Of a DNA stretch of 9,430 nt, positions 6,534 through 9,430 are shown piece by piece. Position 1 is the stretch's first letter; every line of letters starts with the position of its first letter. The notes under the pieces were generated by a model that saw nothing but the letters and a program-made list of their open reading frames with translations, had not been told where the DNA came from and did not search any database. Position numbers and translations under genes: made by a program. The stretch comes from Taibaiella sp047605615 (lineage in GTDB: Bacteria > Bacteroidota > Bacteroidia > Chitinophagales > Chitinophagaceae): positions 1 through 9,430 of the forward strand of contig JASGFI010000117.1 in the NCBI GenBank assembly GCA_047605615.1. The letters are read 5' to 3'.

Positions 6534-7675
6534 CCGCTGCCAGGCAAGGCAAATGGCATTCCCCCTTGTTTCATTTCACCCACAAACAAAAGCCCAAAAC
6601 AGTGGCCGCCGCCATACGGAACAACAATATAAAACTTAGCGCCGCAGTGCTGATGCTGTCCATAGCCACGGCACAGTTCTACTGGCTATGCGCCTTCAAG
6701 GGCTTTGGTGTCAACATAGCCCTGGCCGATGCTTTGGGTACCAACAGTTTGCTCTACGGGCTGTTCTTGATATTGGAATATGGCTTTGTGGGGGGCAGCA
6801 CCCACCCGGTACTGCGCTACGGCATCATAGGCGGGCAAAGTGTGCTGTTAACCGCAGTGTGGCTCTACGCCTGCAACTGGATATTGCAGGGCGCCTTGCA
6901 AAACAAGGAATATTTGCTTTTCTGGGAAGATACCTACTACATACGTGGCCTGGTAGGCTGGATATTGATATGCGATTACAGCTTGATGAGCTTCTTCGTG
7001 AAACGTGCCATCCGCAACGAACGTTTGGGCGACATGGAACAGAAAAGTCAAGAATTGCGCAAGGAGGCGGAGCTGTTCAAACTAAGGCAACAATTGCACC
7101 CGCATTTTTTGTTCAACAGCCTTAACAGCATCAATGCCCTGATAGGCAAAGACCCCAAACAGGCAAGGCAAATGGTGCAGCAACTCTCCGATTTTTTAAG
7201 GAACACGCTAAAGAAAGAGGACAACGATTTAATATCGGTCAGGGAAGAAATGGCCGACCTTGCCATATACCTCAACATCGAAAAAGTAAGGTTCGGGCAC
7301 CGGTTGTCGTTTGCCGAAAACATAACAGAAGACTGTATGGATCAGGCCATCCCACCCTTTTTGCTGCAACCCCTGGTAGAAAACGCAATCAAGTACGGGC
7401 TTTATGGAACTACGGGCGAGGTAGAGATAAAAATTAGCGGCACAATGGAGGGACAAATGTTTCATTTCACCATCACCAACCCCTACGATGCCGATGCGGT
7501 AAGCCCCAAGGGCACGGGCTTCGGCTTGCAATCCGTACAAAGAAGACTGTATTTGTTATTTGCCCGCAACGATTTGTTGCAAACCAAAAGCACCGCAAAA
7601 ACGGACAACACCCAAGACGATTACGAATACTACACCGCAAGCATACTGATACCCGTGCAGGCAAACGGCAAATAA
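6530..7675 (+). CDS. LytS-type sensor histidine kinase (His_kinase family)
   Basis: This 381-residue membrane kinase has four predicted membrane segments at about 36-56, 68-86, 98-120 and 140-157. A coiled linker follows (ERLGDMEQKSQELRKEAELF). The phosphoacceptor motif is QLHPHFLFNSLN, with His192 before FLFN. The ATPase domain has the N box LVENAIKYG (Asn285) and the G box GTGFGLQSVQRRL (328-340). It should autophosphorylate on histidine and pass phosphate to a LytTR-type response regulator, as is usual for the family. No regulator follows here; the next gene is gap on the other strand. The TTG at 6530 overlaps the LiaF-like stop as TTGA. It is preferred because the first in-frame ATG, at codon 42, would cut into the first membrane segment; a TTG at codon 13 is another option. 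Cotranscription with the LiaF-like gene is near certain. Confidence 0.9.
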   Translation: MTAARQGKWHSPLFHFTHKQKPKTVAAAIRNNNIKLSAAVLMLSIATAQFYWLCAFKGFGVNIALADALGTNSLLYGLFLILEYGFVGGSTHPVLRYGIIGGQSVLLTAVWLYACNWILQGALQNKEYLLFWEDTYYIRGLVGWILICDYSLMSFFVKRAIRNERLGDMEQKSQELRKEAELFKLRQQLHPHFLFNSLNSINALIGKDPKQARQMVQQLSDFLRNTLKKEDNDLISVREEMADLAIYLNIEKVRFGHRLSFAENITEDCMDQAIPPFLLQPLVENAIKYGLYGTTGEVEIKISGTMEGQMFHFTITNPYDADAVSPKGTGFGLQSVQRRLYLLFARNDLLQTKSTAKTDNTQDDYEYYTASILIPVQANGK

Positions 7676-7679
7676 CAAC

Positions 7680-7712
7680 AAAAAAGACACCGCGAACAGC
7701 GCGATGCCTTTT
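7680..7712 (-). terminator. terminator between the convergent kinase and gap genes
   Basis: On the minus strand, GGCATCGCG (7708-7700) pairs with CGCGGTGTC (7694-7686) over 9 positions including two G-U. The loop is 5 bases and TTTTTTG follows (7685-7679). It lies 28 bases past the gap stop. On the plus strand the two wobbles become A-C mismatches and only four T follow, so it would act weakly for the kinase operon. Confidence 0.7.
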
Positions 7713-7735
7713 CTAACCACAACTTAAGAAACTTA

Positions 7736-8749
7736 TTATTTGCTGATAAGACCTGCAAAATATTTGACGGTACGTACCAATTGCGACACATAGCTCATTT
7801 CATTGTCGTACCAGCTTACGGTTTTCACCACTTGGGCATCGCCGGCGGTTACTACTTTTGTTTGCGTGGCATCGAACAACGAACCGTAGTGCATACCCAC
7901 TATGTCGCTCGATACTATTTCGTCTTCGGTATAGCCGAAAGACTCGTTGGCGGCGGATTTCATGGCAGCATTTACTTCTTCCACGGTTACTTTTTTACCC
8001 AATACCACGGTCAATTCCGTGAGCGAGCCCGTAATGACCGGCACACGTTGCGCACCACCGTCCAGTTTACCTTTCAATTCGGGCAATACCAAACCAATAG
8101 CCTTGGCGGCACCCGTAGAGTTAGGCACTATGTTGGCGGCGGCAGCACGGGCACGGCGAAGGTCGCCCTTGGCGTGTGGCGCATCCAATGTATTTTGGTC
8201 GTTGGTATAGGCATGTACCGTAGTCATGGAGCCTACTACTATCCCGTAGCTGTCGGACAATACTTTGGCCATGGGCGCCAAACAGTTGGTAGTGCAAGAA
8301 GCGCAGCTGATGATAGTTTCGGAACCATCGAGTACGTCGTGGTTCACGTTGAAAACCACGGTTTTCAAGTCGCCGGTAGCGGGTGCAGATATTACCACGC
8401 GCTTGGCACCGGCGGCAATATGCGCTTTTGCTTTTTCGGCATCGGTAAAGAAACCCGTACATTCCAATACCACATCCACATCGTGCGAAGCCCAAGGAAT
8501 TTGGGCAGGGTCGCGTTGTGCATAGATTTGTATCACATCGCCATCTACCGTAATGGAATTTTCGGTGTGGGTTACATTTTGGTCGAAACGGCCTTGGGCG
8601 GTATCATATTTCAAAAGGTGGGCCAGTACTTTGGGTTCCGTGAGGTCGTTGATAGCAACTACGTCAATACCTTCCATGTTGTAGATTTGGCGGTATGCAA
8701 GGCGGCCTATGCGACCGAAGCCATTAATGGCAACTTTTACTTTACTCAT
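7736..8749 (-). CDS. gap: glyceraldehyde-3-phosphate dehydrogenase, NAD type
   Basis: This 337-residue enzyme makes 1,3-bisphosphoglycerate from glyceraldehyde-3-phosphate with NAD in cytoplasmic glycolysis. The Rossmann motif INGFGRIGR lies at 8-16. Asp35 after Asn34 (AINDL) favours NAD over NADP. The catalytic loop SCASCTTNCLAP contains nucleophile Cys152, and His179 in TTVHAYTNDQ activates it. Other typical blocks are RRARAAAANIVPNSTGAAKA, GGAQRVPV, and WYDNEMSY near 313-320. Length is normal and the gene is intact. The start at 8749 gives the standard MSKVKVAINGFGR beginning. A promoter-like box lies 40-47 bases upstream and a terminator follows the stop, so it is probably a single-gene transcript. 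The intergenic region upstream is shared with the divergent tRNA-Glu. Confidence 0.98.
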   Translation of the reverse strand: MSKVKVAINGFGRIGRLAYRQIYNMEGIDVVAINDLTEPKVLAHLLKYDTAQGRFDQNVTHTENSITVDGDVIQIYAQRDPAQIPWASHDVDVVLECTGFFTDAEKAKAHIAAGAKRVVISAPATGDLKTVVFNVNHDVLDGSETIISCASCTTNCLAPMAKVLSDSYGIVVGSMTTVHAYTNDQNTLDAPHAKGDLRRARAAAANIVPNSTGAAKAIGLVLPELKGKLDGGAQRVPVITGSLTELTVVLGKKVTVEEVNAAMKSAANESFGYTEDEIVSSDIVGMHYGSLFDATQTKVVTAGDAQVVKTVSWYDNEMSYVSQLVRTVKYFAGLISK

Positions 8750-8788
8750 TTTTTTGAGGTGGATTTTTGCGTGTTAAAAAAATCGGGG

Positions 8789-8796
8789 CAAAGGTA
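8789..8796 (-). promoter_or_regulatory. -7 box of the gap promoter
   Basis: On the minus strand TACCTTTG matches TAnnTTTG exactly. The predicted start is near 8782, about 33 bases before the gap ATG. The expected -33 TTTG is not clear: only GTTA is found 19 bases upstream. The same octamer serves as the -7 box of the divergent tRNA-Glu gene. Confidence 0.5.
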
Positions 8797-8900
8797 ATGT
8801 AATTGAAGTACATATTAACGGCGCACAAACATTGTCTTTGGCAAGAGATGCAACAAGCGGGACAATAGTCGCGGATGCAAAAAATAAATACAGGGAATAT

Positions 8901-8932
8901 TTTGTAGTATTTGGGAATACCCATTACCTTTG
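8901..8932 (+). promoter_or_regulatory. promoter of tRNA-Glu
   Basis: TTTG (8901-8904), 20 bases, then TACCTTTG (8925-8932) exactly fits the Bacteroidota consensus. The predicted start is near 8939, about 12 bases before the mature tRNA 5' end. Confidence 0.85.
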
Positions 8933-8950
8933 CAGTCCCGAAGCAGGGAA

Positions 8951-9025
8951 GCCGCGTTGGTCAATCGGCTAAGACGCCTCCCTTTCACGGAGGAATGACG
9001 GGTTCGACTCCCGTACGTGGTACCA
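8951..9025 (+). tRNA. tRNA-Glu (anticodon UUC)
   Basis: A full cloverleaf can be drawn. The acceptor is GCCGCGT (8951-8957) with ACGTGGT (9015-9021), including G1-U72 and G4-U69 wobbles. The D stem ends in AGAC (8972-8975). The anticodon stem is CCTCC/GGAGG (8977-8981, 8989-8993) with loop CTTTCAC and anticodon TTC at 8984-8986. The variable loop has 4 bases. The T arm is ACGGG, TTCGACT, CCCGT (8998-9014). A73 and an encoded CCA (9023-9025) finish it. Confidence 0.97.
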
Positions 9026-9035
9026 AAATTCATGC

Positions 9036-9072
9036 AAAAAAGCCTACAAATTCTTGGTTTGTAGGCTTTTTT
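9036..9072 (+). terminator. terminator of tRNA-Glu
   Basis: GCCTACAAA (9042-9050) pairs perfectly with TTTGTAGGC (9058-9066) around a 7-base loop. It is flanked by six A (9036-9041) and six T (9067-9072). It lies 10 bases past the CCA end, and the A/T flanks let it work on both strands. Confidence 0.9.
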
Positions 9073-9111
9073 CATGCCCCATGTTGTTGTTTTTCGTCTT
9101 TCGCAAAAAAT

Positions 9112-9150
9112 AAGAAGGACAAACCAATTACTTTGGTTTGTCCTTCTTTT
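9112..9150 (+). terminator. second strong terminator, 16-bp perfect stem
   Basis: AAGAAGGACAAACCAA (9112-9127) pairs perfectly with TTGGTTTGTCCTTCTT (9133-9148) around a 5-base loop, with T-rich sequence at the end and six A at 9105-9110. No gene lies in the 39 bases between this and the first terminator. It is either a back-up, a terminator for a minus-strand transcript, or the leftover of a lost gene. Confidence 0.75.
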
Positions 9151-9315
9151 GTGATTCCGTTGGTACAGAACTCGAACTCGCTATTAGAAGACTTGCAGCG
9201 GCTAAACCAGCTAAAAGACCTTGCAAATCAGACAAATACGACTTCTCAGAAAGTTGATAAACCTGCCCCCCGCCCAACCTCAACAATCCCCAAATTGGGA
9301 AAACTAAGACGGTGA
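9151..9315 (+). other. possible gene remnant or small ORF (about 54 aa)
   Basis: Directly after the second terminator a frame runs to TGA 9313-9315. It reads like protein: SLLEDLQRLNQLKDLANQTN is helical, and a proline-rich basic tail ends in IPKLGKLRR. The only near starts are GTG at 9151 and TTG at 9160, neither with a promoter, because the terminator stem occupies the preceding bases. It could be the C-terminal end of a gene whose front part was lost beside the tRNA, or chance. I recognise no family. The remaining bases to 9430 hold no ORF, only promoter-like sequence at the end. Confidence 0.25.
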
Positions 9316-9391
9316 AGTTGATTTATCACAACGAAATTAAGAACTGCTAAAAGTACCGCTTTATAAAAAAAATAAAATGGCTATACTAAAA

Positions 9392-9428
9392 TTTGGTATT
9401 GTTGAATTGATATAGATTTGTATGTTTG
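9392..9428 (+). promoter_or_regulatory. promoter-like sequence at the window edge
   Basis: TATGTTTG (9421-9428) is an exact TAnnTTTG box, with ATTG 19 bases upstream (9398-9401). An overlapping TAGATTTG (9413-9420) has TTTG 17 bases upstream (9392-9395). The surroundings are AT-rich. It probably drives a gene that starts beyond the window. Confidence 0.5.
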
Positions 9429-9430
9429 CC

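Noticed and set aside
7781..8797. Plus-strand ORF of 338 codons
   Set aside because: It mirrors gap on the opposite strand. gap is fully conserved, so this is a shadow of its codon bias.
8911..9315. Single 134-codon plus-strand ORF through the tRNA
   Set aside because: It reads across tRNA-Glu and two terminators, so it cannot be one gene; only the last third looks protein-like.

Overview
The window looks like chromosome of a moderate-GC member of the Bacteroidota, probably Chitinophagia or Sphingobacteriia. Three things point there. Several promoters fit the Bacteroidota pattern of TTTG, 19-21 bases, then TAnnTTTG. Start codons lack clear Shine-Dalgarno sequences. The families present are typical of the phylum: a DUF5053 protein, a secreted S9B dipeptidyl peptidase, and a LytS-type kinase beside a LiaF-like protein. 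Species cannot be told from this sequence.

Left edge (1-717): a DUF5053 gene broken by one extra base, followed by a strong GC-rich terminator. Next comes about 230 bases without a confident gene, which holds a perfect 14-bp inverted repeat and one doubtful small cysteine-containing ORF. From 718 to 3214 on the minus strand lie a complete secreted dipeptidyl peptidase IV and, upstream of it, a 70-residue unknown protein.

Middle (3287-5234): an AT-richer minus-strand islet. A good promoter drives a small exported cysteine-containing protein that carries an in-frame amber stop. An intrinsic terminator follows, then a 460-residue exported protein with a thioredoxin-like CxxC N-terminus and a beta-rich C-terminus. 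This two-gene cassette is the most unusual part of the window. It resembles other Bacteroidota loci that pair a small exported peptide with a large exported protein.

Right half (5252-9430): a FtsB/DivIC-like division protein on the minus strand. Divergent from it is a plus-strand operon of a LiaF-like membrane protein and a LytS-type histidine kinase. They overlap by 4 bp and no response regulator follows. A terminator that can serve both strands separates the kinase from a minus-strand NAD-type glyceraldehyde-3-phosphate dehydrogenase. A tRNA-Glu(UUC) with a near-ideal promoter is transcribed away from gap. It is followed by two strong terminators, a possible gene remnant, and a promoter-like site at the window edge.

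The housekeeping genes (gap, tRNA-Glu, ftsB-like) are intact. The accessory genes (DUF5053, the small exported protein) show decay. I see no IS element, CRISPR array or complete prophage.
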